From: Protula sp. h YS-2021
Taxonomy: Eukaryota > Annelida > Polychaeta > Sabellida > Serpulidae
Assembly (NCBI GenBank): GCA_949752745.1
Contig: OX457024.1
Location: 107,681,787-107,745,786 of the forward strand
Reading direction: 5' to 3'
DNA: 64,000 nt
The notes under the pieces were generated by a model, which made no database searches, was not told the DNA's origin, and worked only from the letters and a program-made list of their open reading frames with translations. Of the stretch, positions 45,201 through 48,230 are shown in pieces. The translations under genes and the position numbers were made by a program. How positions within the stretch are numbered: position 1 is the stretch's first letter; each line of letters starts with the position of its first letter.

Positions 45201-48098
45201 AATATTCTTGAGGACAAGTTCACGTCACAACCTTTCATCCACCAATGAGAATTAACATTTTCAGCACGTGATCAAAAAGTGCCAGTGCTTGCATCGGGGC
45301 AAAACGCATAGTTCCTCATTGTTTTATACCAAATATAACAGGGTAGTTTTCTTGTTTTTGGCCGATTGCATACATTTTGGCCCACTTGTCAAATGCCAGG
45401 AAATTAGTTCTTTAAATAGTTTTTGCCGTTTAGAAAAATTTTATTACTTAGCTTAAATATCGAAGAATCTGTAGTGGTATAAAACGGTGTGATAAACTCA
45501 AAACATCGCTCATGATGCCCTCCGTTACCCACAATGCATTGCATGAAGGTGTCCGCAAGAATACGGAGCAAAAGTAAGAAAGAGCTGACTGGCAGCTCTA
45601 ATTCAACAGGCTCCAAAGAACGGAACGCCACAAGGTTTCCACGCACAACTTCAACTCGTCGCTAAATCCGACATCCTCGGCCTCTCCGTCCTCAGAATAG
45701 TCAAAGAGCTTCGTAGCTCTAACAGAGAGATATACGAAGTTATTTAAGTCAGAACAGACTCGGCGCTAGTCAGATCTGACTTGGGAGTAGTCCCAGACCT
45801 ACGAGGGGGAGGAGAACGAATGGTTACAGTAGATCCAAATTGGTTAAATGAAAAAGAATATCTTCTGTGGTTCAAAGCAAATTTATTTTGTCAAATACCA
45901 CAAAATGATGTATATTTAATTCGATAGGGTTGCAAAACTTGCAGCAGACTTATTTAGCGGAGTTGGAATTTAGCATTTTGTTGTCACCAATTACGATCTA
46001 CTCTAACCAATTCTATCTCCCCTCCCTCGTAGATGACTCCTGCGGTCTTAGTTCCTATAACAGAACTTGTCATTGATGTAAATTTTCTAGTCTCGGCGCA
46101 CGACTCGAGCCAATGGCGTTATTTTATATAGAGTGCATCACATAAATGCCCCAATTATAAATTACGGCGCACGTTATTCTATGGTCAAATAACATTTTTG
46201 TACTGAGAAAATAGATGTTTTCTTGAAATCAGGATAAAGAATCCCCCATTACCAGGGTTGGCATGTTTCTTCCATGGAGGGTAAAAACCATGGTTTTTTC
46301 CGGGTTTTTTCCCATAGGCAAGAAATACTTTCTTCCCTCCAATTTCAGGGAAGAAATGGAAGAAACCTTAAAAGGTGTAATATTTGGAATTTCTTTCAAA
46401 ACATTTGCTTAAGCTGCACTCGGAGTAATTCTTAAATAGGTGCGAATTCACATATCAAACTTCTATGTAATAAATAGGATTAATAGGATTAGATAAAGGG
46501 TCTTGGTTGCCATCATCTCCGCCTTTTATGCACTCCGGAAACATGTGTAGTTCTGCACACCGCGAAGTGGAAAGGGACCCGAATCCACATCTTTTTCTTT
46601 CATGTAAATAAAACAAAGGGAACACGAATCCACACACAAACTGGCCAATGACAATTATAGAAATTTAGTCTTGAGTTTTAATGTGTTTAAAAGCTGTGTA
46701 CGCTGTAATAGCCTGAGTACTTTTGGTCAAGTGTTTAAACTTGAACTTTGTGCATGAGAAATTAGTGTATCATTTTGTTTGCCCTTAATGTGCCAGTGAA
46801 AACAAAAGACAAAGGCTGTGTTTACCTTAAATGGGAGGATTAAGTATTAAGATTAAAAGGGGGTGATAAGAAAAGGGAGAAACCAGCACATTTGCAAACG
46901 CATGGTATAAGATCATTATTTCTCCATTGTGTGTTTGGTGTTACCTTGTGTTTGTTTTTCGTTTCTTTCTTTTTCGTTTCTTGTTTGATAGTACATTAGA
47001 AAACACTAAATACTGGTTCTGTAAAATCAATAAATAGGTAGTACGTTGCATTGATGTTTTCTTGACAAAGTAGGTTTCTTCTCATTTTCTTCCCATTTTC
47101 TTCCTTTTCTTCCGAGAAGAAAGGTATTTCTTCCCGTTTCTTCCCTATTTCTTCCCAGGGAAGGGAAATAATACCTTTCTTCCCGGAAGAAAACCTACCC
47201 TGCCCATTACCACCCACTACAATGATTGTACAACTGCAAAACCATTCTTTACTCAAGTTTGATAGTTTCGCTGTGGCACTGTGACTCTTTCTGTCCTGGG
47301 AAGATAGAAAAGTTCCGCTGGGACTGAATCGGGAGCAGTCATTCAACTAGTCCCAGCGGACCCTTTCTATCTTCCTAGGACAGAAAGGGTCACAGTTCCT
47401 ACAATAGAAATGGCCATTGGTCTCAATTTTCGAGGCTCTGGATATTTCGGCGCACGTTCAAGGACAACGAGGCTCGAACTGGCAGGCTTTTTCCTTAAAA
47501 GCACACTGAGGAGCACCTGGCGCGCATTATTTTCGACCTCAGCAAAACTCCCAAACTAGAGTGAAGCGTGGTTTTGCAACTGTGGATTCACTGTTGTTGT
47601 GGGCGATAATGAGGGATTCGATATCCTGATCTCAAGAAAACACATTTTTCTCAGTAAAAAATTGTTATCTGACCATAAAACTTGTGTGCCATAATTTATA
47701 ATTGAGCAATTTATGTGATGCACCCTTTCTCAAATAACACCGTTCGCCCCAGCCGTGCGCCGAGATTTGAAAATTGACATCAATGACATTTCCTATTATA
47801 GGAACTATGACTCTTGCTGCCACAGGAAGACCGCAAGAGTCATCTAGGACTATCATTCAACAACCACGAAACGTTTCATCCTGGCTACATACCGTCTAGA
47901 ATAAGGATTTCGCGCAACATCTTTGAGGACATCATTTATTTTTACTGTGGTTAACTCATTCTGCTCCACAAGTTCTCGAATGCAGGCTCTTGCACACTCC
48001 CACTGACCGATACTTAAATGGTTGCAAAAACTTTGAAACAACTTCCGCACCGACACTTCGTTTTCACGCCCGAAAGGGTGCTCAAACGGAACTGACAT
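2952..48098 (-). CDS. ZFYVE26: zfyve26 (spastizin) ortholog, complete gene of 45 coding exons
   Basis: The product is a very large cytosolic/endosomal protein. In vertebrates it binds PI3P through its FYVE domain, partners spatacsin (SPG11) and the AP-5 complex, and acts in autophagic lysosome reformation and cytokinesis (family knowledge). Seen here: 45 exons whose phases all close, totalling 9687 nt, or 3228 codons plus stop. The N-terminus reads MSVPFEHPFGRE, against HPFGKE in human. The FYVE domain spans about residues 2430-2495, with WVPD, RRHHCRRCG and RAC (usually RVC) motifs. Downstream blocks such as APSASLC, EVSTK/DVSTK, FARCLK and KSAYLIAVK match the human C-terminal half. The extra length over human (about 2540 aa) lies in acidic/Ser-rich linkers and tandem repeats, notably exons 3, 9, 25 and 28. 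Exon coordinates are listed separately. No frameshift or stop was found, so the gene appears functional. Untranslated ends were not located. Confidence 0.95.
3379..3612 (-). CDS. ZFYVE26: zfyve26 exon 44
   Basis: Residues 3091-3168. DFKLDSGSIYTRAGVTL aligns with human DFQLDAAMTYCRAARQL; YIHQLLACMKDSGL with IQQLLKCVSESGM. Acceptor TTTTTTTCAG, donor AAG|GTAAAA. Confidence 0.95.
4052..4111 (-). CDS. ZFYVE26: zfyve26 exon 43
   Basis: Residues 3071-3090. VLLCGNNVNDGFGLAFRIIQ equals human VMLGGKNVEDGFGIAFRVLQ. Phase 0 at both ends; donor GTAAGA. Confidence 0.95.
4311..4545 (-). CDS. ZFYVE26: zfyve26 exon 42
   Basis: Residues 2992-3070. IELQVEVTKYLNHYSEN equals human LQLQMEVTRFLHRCES. A Pro/Gly-rich insert absent from human follows, then LPTLFGSTRMKADV (human LPTLFGNNHMKMDV). 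Donor TTG|GTGAGT. Confidence 0.94.
4860..5027 (-). CDS. ZFYVE26: zfyve26 exon 41
   Basis: Residues 2936-2992. LQHLSEARRHMESYLDGRLW is the counterpart of human LSWLLKAKDHLKIYLQE; LIMTPREIAKYAETS is the counterpart of KKMTAADVSRHMNT. Two donors fit the same phase, GTGACG (4859) and GTTGTG five bases inside; the first is preferred. A 22-bp minisatellite abuts the acceptor. Confidence 0.88.
5028..5420. repeat. 22-bp minisatellite beside exon 41 acceptor
   Basis: About 17 copies of a GGGCATGTAAGCACAGGACA-type unit. The intron end just before exon 41 (CATGCCCGGTCCTGTGCCCACAG on the transcript) is itself a diverged unit, so the pyrimidine tract of this acceptor belongs to the array. Long open frames across it are repeat artefacts. 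Confidence 0.85.
5614..5693 (-). CDS. ZFYVE26: zfyve26 exon 40
   Basis: Residues 2910-2936. DFIRAAMTCVTYFYQKDATS equals human DQVRAAMTCIRFFSHKAKS. Acceptor CAATTGTAG, donor AG|GTGAGG. Confidence 0.94.
6043..6240 (-). CDS. ZFYVE26: zfyve26 exon 39, followed by GC-AG intron
   Basis: Residues 2844-2909. SDIFIENLVIPALHSGEIVKL matches human PEVFIEGIFQPSYKSGKLHTL. The only donor in phase is GAAG|GCAAGT, a classical GC-type donor. Confidence 0.92.
6474..6870. repeat. Array of copied exon 38 donor sites (about 28 bp x 15)
   Basis: Each unit contains the last 15 or so bases of exon 38 plus its donor (transcript ACTCGGAG|GTAAGTGCTGG). Most copies keep GTAAGT or a near match. The array lies downstream of the real donor at 6870, in intron 38. 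One copy is expanded by a poly-C run. Confidence 0.9.
6871..7023 (-). CDS. ZFYVE26: zfyve26 exon 38
   Basis: Residues 2793-2843. MQECLYYLRTYGTYASLLNF equals human YQECLFYLHNYSTNLAIISF. Donor GAG|GTAAGTGCT is strong and has been amplified into the adjacent array (6474-6870). Confidence 0.94.
7408..7464 (-). CDS. ZFYVE26: zfyve26 exon 37
   Basis: A 19-codon exon (residues 2774-2792, TAGLLTQLKSVKDLLAEPQ). Acceptor CTCATTACAG and donor CAA|GTAAGA. Found by phase and position. Confidence 0.83.
7650..9005. repeat. 27-bp minisatellite, about 50 copies, in intron 36
   Basis: Unit TTTTACGGTATGGTGTAGAG plus CTTAGA, with two main variants (GAGCTTAG and CAGCYCAG) that alternate in the central part. It begins about 45 bp from the exon 36 donor but does not itself contain the junction. 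Confidence 0.92.
9049..9141 (-). CDS. ZFYVE26: zfyve26 exon 36
   Basis: Residues 2743-2773. PLDKNQPQSGSKVLTDILG aligns with human PFDLNQLNHGSRLVQDVVE. Acceptor GTGTTTCAG, donor ATG|GTAATT. Confidence 0.92.
9665..9830 (-). CDS. ZFYVE26: zfyve26 exon 35
   Basis: Residues 2687-2742. LAKDVSTKCGIDAAGVWVAW and AAREKFARCLK match human LGVEVSTKTGLD and AAREKFSRCLK. Acceptor ACCCCACAG, donor AAG|GTATCG. Confidence 0.95.
10160..10565. repeat. G-rich minisatellite beside exon 34 donor
   Basis: About 12 copies of a GAGATGAGTGGGGACTGGGG-type unit of 30-34 bp, purine on the plus strand and C/T-rich on the transcript. It ends about 12 bp from the exon 34 donor. Strong strand asymmetry could form G-quadruplex or triplex structures. 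Confidence 0.85.
10578..10754 (-). CDS. ZFYVE26: zfyve26 exon 34
   Basis: Residues 2628-2687. MMKNLLFNAKVKF equals human IMKQLLFSAKMMF; VDLLVASNVAYIPSIQQL equals VLNILVAAAYRHVPSLDQI. Acceptor CATTAACAG, donor AG|GTCAGA. Confidence 0.94.
11095..11255 (-). CDS. ZFYVE26: zfyve26 exon 33
   Basis: Residues 2575-2628. It starts APSASLCLSILDLH (human APSASLCIAILNLH) and contains NPEVDYGLVI (human NPEVDAGLLT). Donor AG|GTATGT. Confidence 0.94.
11270..11560. repeat. Tandem repeat of TCACGTGACRCATCACGTCAAC units in intron 32
   Basis: Four to five diverged copies of a 50-60 bp unit made of CACGTGAC and CATCACGTCAACAAGTAAACAA segments. It starts close to the exon 33 acceptor. Contains many CACGTG E-box palindromes. 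Confidence 0.8.
11850..11998 (-). CDS. ZFYVE26: zfyve26 exon 32
   Basis: Residues 2525-2574. VEYQYILSLDENLND and REEFYYDH equal human VEWILDLKEEEN and RSEFYYEQ. Donor CAT|GTTTGT, acceptor CTATTTCAG. Confidence 0.92.
12292..12379 (-). CDS. ZFYVE26: zfyve26 exon 31
   Basis: Residues 2496-2525, a charged linker directly after the FYVE finger (PKPAVLTSKERVERMRQ). The other frames contain stops or break phase. Acceptor CCCTCTAG, donor CTAG|GTAAAG. Confidence 0.82.
12876..13215. mobile_element. MITE with CATCCATA-GTACGTAC inverted ends, TTAGG duplication
   Basis: The left end GGCCATCCATACAGTACGTAC mirrors the right end GTACGTACTTTATGGATGATTCC. TTAGG flanks both ends (12871-12875, 13216-13220). 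Internal C-runs and a second GTACGCAC stretch. It lies in intron 30. Confidence 0.75.
13429..13581 (-). CDS. ZFYVE26: zfyve26 exon 30, FYVE zinc finger core
   Basis: Residues 2445-2495. The finger shows the spacing C-x2-C, the R(R)HHCRRCG PI3P-binding signature, GRVVC-x2-C and C-DD-C. The third signature is RAC rather than the usual RVC. The exon start and acceptor are duplicated upstream in intron 29. Donor AAG|GTACCCCC is followed by a C-rich tract. Confidence 0.96.
13582..13815. repeat. Array of copied FYVE-exon (exon 30) acceptor sites
   Basis: Six diverged copies (about 37-39 bp) of the exon 30 start with its acceptor (transcript TTTCAG|TGCTGCAATGTGGAGAGG, followed by TTTAGCG). They lie upstream of the real acceptor. 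Several keep CAG, others have lost it (for example GAAACACTGC). Confidence 0.85.
13863..14078 (-). CDS. ZFYVE26: zfyve26 exon 29, start of FYVE domain
   Basis: Residues 2373-2444. A Pro/Ser-rich linker is followed by DWVPDQAASVCM. It holds the WxxD membrane-binding motif and the first zinc-binding Cys of the FYVE finger. Acceptor TTTTTTTAG, donor ATG|GTGAGA. Confidence 0.94.
14319..14843 (-). CDS. ZFYVE26: zfyve26 exon 28, with 28-residue coding repeats
   Basis: Residues 2198-2372. It starts VDLSRKVLRCITDEM (human VDWATVAVQTLQQL). Two 84-bp tandem copies follow, encoding NEPxTPTNSGPISAPFPV-type units, with a partial third. LLVTYARKALEFPVVQPE matches human LLSRYAEKALDFPYPQRE. Acceptor TTTTCAG, donor AAG|GTGTGT. 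Confidence 0.93.
14548..14725 (-). repeat. In-frame 84-bp coding repeat in exon 28
   Basis: Two near-identical copies, about 95 percent by eye, encoding 28 residues each, with a third partial copy (EPNTPTN) at the N-terminal side. Confidence 0.88.
15560..16898. repeat. Array of copied exon 27 donor sites (about 60-90 bp x 15-18)
   Basis: Each unit contains CATGAAG|GTACCCGTTCTTG (transcript), the end of exon 27 (ATGAAG) with its donor. A CATGGCGGTTGTGATGCTGG segment and a variable C-rich filler follow. The minus frame stays open over long stretches, so retention would extend exon 27 by a Gly/Val-rich peptide. Confidence 0.9.
16899..17549 (-). CDS. ZFYVE26: zfyve26 exon 27
   Basis: Residues 1981-2197. 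It contains HDLTRKWIEIHG, EAMKILEKVY and EPVLLLEQLIMNMK; the last equals human NPLFMLEQLLMNMK almost residue for residue. It is flanked on both sides by arrays of its own acceptor (37-bp units) and donor (about 60-90-bp units). The exon-proximal sites are used here by phase. Confidence 0.94.
17530..17765. repeat. Array of copied exon 27 acceptor sites (37 bp x 6)
   Basis: Unit AACGCACTGGCATATCTGCA plus GTACACATAAACAAAAC. On the transcript each copy has CTGCAG|ATATGCCAGTGCGTT, the acceptor and first 15 or so bases of exon 27. Copies are nearly identical, so the expansion is recent. All three minus frames are open. Confidence 0.92.
17796..17994. mobile_element. Candidate MITE with 27-bp imperfect inverted ends
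   Basis: The left end GGCAAAATCTCAAATCAGGC mirrors the right end TGATTTGAAAGTCTGCC with a few mismatches. Length 199 bp, in intron 26. No clear target duplication. Confidence 0.5.
18207..18940 (-). CDS. ZFYVE26: zfyve26 exon 26
   Basis: Residues 1736-1980. It starts AYSLTPAVESYLHSQSHVLA, aligning with human CERLLEQFPLFEAFLLA. LLIGCLELWDALTCVRHLQE follows and the exon ends DVMQVYMQ. Human has LELTEVY and ELAELQVYQ here. Acceptor ATTTTTCAG, donor GTATAG. Confidence 0.93.
19032..19068. repeat. (ATT)n microsatellite in intron 25
   Basis: Twelve ATT units between exons 25 and 26. Confidence 0.95.
19757..19940 (-). CDS. ZFYVE26: zfyve26 exon 25, with 9-residue coding repeats
   Basis: Residues 1675-1736. 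Three copies of a 27-bp unit encode DSVHSASSG-like nonapeptides. They are followed by a basic stretch TRRRASFS, a possible phosphorylation site. Acceptor ATTTGCAG, donor TTTTCAG|GTGTGG. Confidence 0.87.
19793..19875 (-). repeat. In-frame 27-bp coding repeat in exon 25
   Basis: Three copies of GACGCGGAATGCACGCTGTC-like units (plus strand), encoding SVHSASSGD-type nonapeptides. Confidence 0.88.
20198..20266 (-). CDS. ZFYVE26: zfyve26 exon 24
   Basis: A 23-codon exon (residues 1652-1674, beginning VQVFYPELLAHHRKRQSCAL). Acceptor TGTTACAG and donor AAG|GTACCC, phase 0 at both ends. Confidence 0.86.
20343..20771. mobile_element. 429-bp element, CAGGGTTCA ends, TACTA duplication
   Basis: Ends are CAGGGTTCATAGC and GCTCTGAACCCTG, flanked by TACTA at 20338-20342 and 20772-20776. 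The inside is mostly short repeats of CCAGGATTTTCAAGGAT. Intron 23; non-autonomous, perhaps hAT-like. Confidence 0.8.
20919..21028 (-). CDS. ZFYVE26: zfyve26 exon 23
   Basis: Residues 1615-1651 (GKDPWSLYCPLVSSEDARYF...). Only one frame is open; it completes the Gly codon of exon 22. Acceptor AACTGTCAG, donor AAG|GTACTT. Confidence 0.88.
21276..21334 (-). CDS. ZFYVE26: zfyve26 exon 22
   Basis: A 59-nt exon (residues 1595-1615, LGDLRRMVLSENSRTSQRA). It is too short for a long ORF and was found by phase. Acceptor TTCGCATTCAG, donor GTAAGC. Confidence 0.85.
22300..22406 (-). CDS. ZFYVE26: zfyve26 exon 21
   Basis: Residues 1560-1595 (NCPHELRRFMRGVSDERFSF). The acceptor TTGTTGAAG is weak, but it is the only AG that fits phase and keeps the upstream block. 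Donor AG|GTACCT. Confidence 0.82.
22540..22925. repeat. Diverged C-rich tandem repeat in intron 20
   Basis: Five to six units of about 60-70 bp with the core CCCCGGCCTTGTTAACGAATGGGG and variable poly-C runs. It lies in the intron between exons 20 and 21. Confidence 0.75.
23029..23243 (-). CDS. ZFYVE26: zfyve26 exon 20
   Basis: Residues 1488-1559. WKITRDDVQCFV and ILTTGIDKLCFHGNLLQLLL are followed by LHTVCFIVK. Acceptor TTTTCTTTTCCAG-type, donor GTGAGA. Confidence 0.9.
23412..23534 (-). CDS. ZFYVE26: zfyve26 exon 19
   Basis: Residues 1447-1488 (DTPPLSDNQGLVVLNEKRPR...). Donor AGAG|GTATAC, acceptor CCTTTCAG. Confidence 0.9.
23940..24163. repeat. Array of copied exon 18 donor sites
   Basis: Four to five diverged 40-55 bp copies of transcript CAGTCCACACCAG|GTACGGTCAC, lying downstream of the real donor. 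Copies vary in the GT (for example CATGTACA, CACGTACG). Confidence 0.8.
24164..24255 (-). CDS. ZFYVE26: zfyve26 exon 18
   Basis: Residues 1416-1447 (IEKVVSELGIELTDVLLHN...). The exon end CACACCAG|GTACGGTCAC is repeated downstream in the intron (23940-24163). Acceptor ACTTCTAG. Confidence 0.9.
24541..24637 (-). CDS. ZFYVE26: zfyve26 exon 17
   Basis: Residues 1384-1416 (WMSQMEYFEQMSVSATS...). Donor AA|GTAAGA. Just upstream of its acceptor, the pyrimidine tract is built of four copies of an 11-bp unit (24640-24683). Confidence 0.9.
24939..25045 (-). CDS. ZFYVE26: zfyve26 exon 16
   Basis: Residues 1348-1384 (NLNETNEDSVNYTKVLYEYM...). Acceptor TTTGCAG, donor AAAG|GTGAGG. Corresponds to the human QMDYLGTFFSYCSTL area. 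Confidence 0.9.
26526..26779 (-). CDS. ZFYVE26: zfyve26 exon 15
   Basis: Residues 1264-1348, starting ARAELLDLTEKQEARTS and containing ALKQLVLFLARDG. The donor is placed at TT|GTAGTT to keep phase with exon 16, just before an in-frame stop. Confidence 0.86.
27188..27825 (-). CDS. ZFYVE26: zfyve26 exon 14
   Basis: Residues 1051-1263. It includes MVVLDLACSSSNT, equivalent to human MAAFDLACSQCQL, and DEELQDLLSK at its end. Ala/Ser-rich helices. Acceptor TTGTTCAG, donor GTGTGTGG. Confidence 0.92.
27991..28117 (-). CDS. ZFYVE26: zfyve26 exon 13
   Basis: Residues 1009-1051. LFSLEDSQQEAEVLFAEHF matches the human FNLKSSPSSGELMFMERY region. Ends in split codon A|GTAAGC; acceptor TTTCGCAG. Confidence 0.9.
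28486..28614 (-). CDS. ZFYVE26: zfyve26 exon 12
   Basis: Residues 966-1008; ETLLAMCLRRGRIAQATQVVK aligns with human ESLLASCILRGNFAEAHQVL. Acceptor TTGTAG|AGGGCG is the exon-proximal member of a 31-bp array of the same acceptor. Donor GTAATT. Confidence 0.9.
28615..29455. repeat. Array of copied exon 12 acceptor sites (31 bp x about 27)
   Basis: Unit AACACCTCACGTACGCCCTC plus TACAACACAAA. On the transcript each copy reads TGTTGTAG|AGGGCGTACGTGAGG, identical to the exon 12 acceptor and first 15 bases. The array lies upstream of the real acceptor. Two units are interrupted by poly-C plus CACACA. Confidence 0.93.
29460..29798. repeat. Array of copied exon 11 donor sites (77-86 bp x 4)
   Basis: Each unit contains about 40 bp of exon 11 3' end (GAAACGCCGCCTCAAGAGGC-like) and the donor CAAG|GTAAAC. 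Copies have junctions at 29477, 29554, 29632 and 29718. The second has AT in place of GT and so has lost its donor. Confidence 0.88.
29799..29911 (-). CDS. ZFYVE26: zfyve26 exon 11
   Basis: Residues 928-965, Ser/Thr-rich, then a basic tail RRRKRRLKRRGK. The human protein has a similar basic stretch (RRGRRTRRS) followed by a Ser-rich segment. The exon end and donor GGCAAG|GTAAAC are duplicated downstream in the intron. Confidence 0.88.
29912..33372. other. Introns 9-10, low-information DNA
   Basis: Apart from exon 10 I see AT-rich intron sequence, a poly-C run at 30055-30068, a poly-T tract (31480-31545), and nothing that supports another gene. Confidence 0.5.
31248..31310 (-). CDS. ZFYVE26: zfyve26 exon 10
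   Basis: A short acidic-to-basic exon (residues 907-928) with WSSSDESDIPQ followed by EKRKKRQ, a possible basic signal. Acceptor TTTTTTTAG; donor GTACGT is favoured over a nearby GTAATA by phase. Confidence 0.82.
33379..33752. mobile_element. 374-bp element, CAGGGGTGCACATAAG ends, TGAAGT duplication
   Basis: The left end CAGGGGTGCACATAAG mirrors the right end CTTATGTGTACCACTG. TGAAGT flanks at 33373-33378 and 33753-33758. Subterminal repeats are TTTGGCGAAGGTGAA. It ends 46 bp from the exon 9 donor. Confidence 0.8.
33799..34794 (-). CDS. ZFYVE26: zfyve26 exon 9, largest exon
   Basis: This 996-nt exon encodes residues 575-907. After a Ser/Thr-rich start it carries a helical block with LEQVKASVMALESFPFRIEM and LENLFSLLFLRGEDI, the equivalent of human LLENIFSLLLITSADL. 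An acidic linker follows, then a second helical block ending EEASSDDDAI. Acceptor GTTGTTTCAG, donor GTAAGTGG. The open frame continues upstream of the acceptor, but phase supports 34794 as the boundary. Confidence 0.92.
35040..36013. repeat. Array of copied exon 8 donor sites (31-35 bp x about 28)
   Basis: The transcript unit is GATGAGGGCTCAG|GTAACACGTG-like, the 3' edge of exon 8 with its donor. Copies nearest the exon are closest in sequence and those near 35100 most diverged, showing directional growth. Contains many ACACGTGT palindromes. Confidence 0.9.
36014..36232 (-). CDS. ZFYVE26: zfyve26 exon 8
   Basis: Residues 502-575 (CAAHGLCLPEENSAELFKAF...). The frame was picked over a second open frame because only this one joins both neighbours in phase. 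Its 3' edge plus donor (GGCTCAG|GTAACACG) is the source of the tandem array at 35040-36013. Confidence 0.9.
36366..36478. repeat. 23-bp tandem repeat in intron 7
   Basis: Five copies of CACATGAGAAAACCACAGAT plus TCC. Not at a junction. Confidence 0.85.
36556..36719 (-). CDS. ZFYVE26: zfyve26 exon 7
   Basis: Residues 447-502. The segment FQYAVHSKLYTGVQLYSALQ is followed by QVLQFLQQLER, matching the human DLLYHLHGGDSHSVLYTLHHL area by helix pattern. Donor G|GTTAGA; acceptor GGCGTTTCAG. Confidence 0.9.
37067..37140 (-). CDS. ZFYVE26: zfyve26 exon 6
   Basis: Residues 423-447. It encodes SDLKDACERLKVKARLLDTC and ends with a split codon CG|GTAAGT. Acceptor TAGGTACAG. Confidence 0.9.
37496..37663 (-). 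CDS. ZFYVE26: zfyve26 exon 5
   Basis: Residues 367-422 (EVGVKLIKDGEF... to HKQSR). The LKPLLFIIGWDQC segment aligns with human LSCLLVLLGWTHC. Acceptor TTTTTTTCAG and donor AGG|GTATCT; phase 0 at both ends. Confidence 0.92.
37762..38418 (-). CDS. ZFYVE26: zfyve26 exon 4
   Basis: Residues 148-366, phase 0 at both ends, acceptor TTTGTTTCAG and donor GTAAGTT. Begins GFYCLYRAL and ends RHFLDLVI. Predicted helical, with a charged linker in the middle; corresponds to the human region after about residue 110. Confidence 0.93.
38709..38864 (-). CDS. ZFYVE26: zfyve26 exon 3, with 7-residue coding tandem repeats
   Basis: Residues 96-147. The first half is four imperfect copies of a 21-bp unit giving (F)LRQDAEF-type heptads. 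This is followed by RLLLVECCDVSGIDSSEIE, which matches the human LEFLLLSEDL region. Acceptor CTCGTTAG, donor GTAAGC; phase 0 at both ends. Confidence 0.9.
38760..38850 (-). repeat. In-frame 21-bp coding repeat in exon 3
   Basis: Four copies of GAACTCTGCATCCTGCCTCAG (plus strand), one with a 4-base variant. Length is a multiple of three. Confidence 0.9.
39155..39216. repeat. (TA)n microsatellite in intron 2 side of exon 2
   Basis: About 30 uninterrupted TA units between exons 2 and 3. Confidence 0.95.
39349..39427 (-). CDS. ZFYVE26: zfyve26 exon 2
   Basis: This 79-nt exon encodes residues 69-95. The acceptor is TTCTTTTCAG and the donor GTATCG. It completes the split Arg codon of exon 1 and ends in phase 0 for exon 3. 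The peptide contains SNPHLLSWLCAEEID, resembling NPQRVAWVW of human at the same place. It was found by phase and similarity rather than as a long ORF, so it is the least certain exon. Confidence 0.72.
40300..44510. repeat. Diverged satellite array inside the intron 1 element
   Basis: At least a dozen units contain GTAATAGCCAGGTRGG. Near 41650 and 41830 the units carry AAAACTGTAGGAGGAGTAGC, the same motif as in the 1-1290 array, so the two satellites are related. A direct repeat (40320-40440 and 44276-44405) brackets the array. Open frames here are not genes. Confidence 0.75.
44513..44548. mobile_element. Stray MITE end
   Basis: GTGCGTACGTACTTTATCGATGGTCCC equals the right inverted end of the 12876-13215 MITE. 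No matching left end was found nearby, so it is a solo terminus or a nested truncated copy. Confidence 0.5.
45791..46033. mobile_element. Short foldback MITE in intron 1
   Basis: The left arm has CCTACGAGGGGGAGGAGA and GGTTACAGTAGAT; the right arm has ATCTACTCTAACC and TCTCCCCTCCCTCGTAG, forming inverted arms of about 45 bp with a loop of about 150 bp. Confidence 0.65.
46029..47869. mobile_element. Large foldback element in intron 1 with about 210-bp arms
   Basis: The left arm (46029-46240, GATGACTCCTGCGGTCTT to CTTGAAATCAGG) is the inverse of the right arm (about 47625-47850, CCTGATCTCAAG to CCGCAAGAGTCATC). The arms differ by small indels. The interior (46250-47240) is AT-rich with a GAAGAAA-rich stretch that recurs inverted (46270-46370 and 47060-47205). 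It ends about 25 bp from exon 1. Confidence 0.65.
47265..47398. mobile_element. Near-palindromic MITE nested in the foldback element
   Basis: GTGACTCTTTCTGTCCTGGG followed by AAGATAGAAA and CCGCTGGGACT is mirrored by AGTCCCAGCGG and TTCCTAGGACAGAAAGGGTC, about 45-bp arms with a loop of about 25 bp. Confidence 0.75.
47893..48098 (-). CDS. ZFYVE26: zfyve26 exon 1 (start codon)
   Basis: This exon encodes residues 1-69 and ends mid-codon (CG|GTATGT). The ATG at 48098 is chosen because the HPFG motif follows at residue 7, as near the human N-terminus. A further in-frame TTG upstream is not needed. The block matches the human N-terminal helix by pattern (LFxxFCxxLxxGxWExAxAC). Confidence 0.9.
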
Positions 48099-48230
48099 TG
48101 TGCTGTATACTGACAATATCTGTGTACGTCATTTCTCTATTACATGCAAGCACGAGAATGGCACGACATAAAATTAATCTTGTCGTCGTCGTCGTCGGTT
48201 TACGCTTTCAGAGCAAAGCTCTATACGTTT
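48099..48230 (-). promoter_or_regulatory. Candidate zfyve26 5' flank / 5' UTR
   Basis: Only about 130 bp separate the start codon from the 3' end of a LINE fragment. A CRE-like TGACGTAC lies at 48124-48131 on the minus strand and a CGT/ACG trinucleotide run at about 48180-48197. No TATA box was seen. An unseen upstream non-coding exon is possible. Confidence 0.3.

Noticed and set aside
2952..48098. zfyve26 as a pseudogene because of its heavy repeat load
   Set aside because: All 45 exons join in phase with no stop and conserved blocks are intact.
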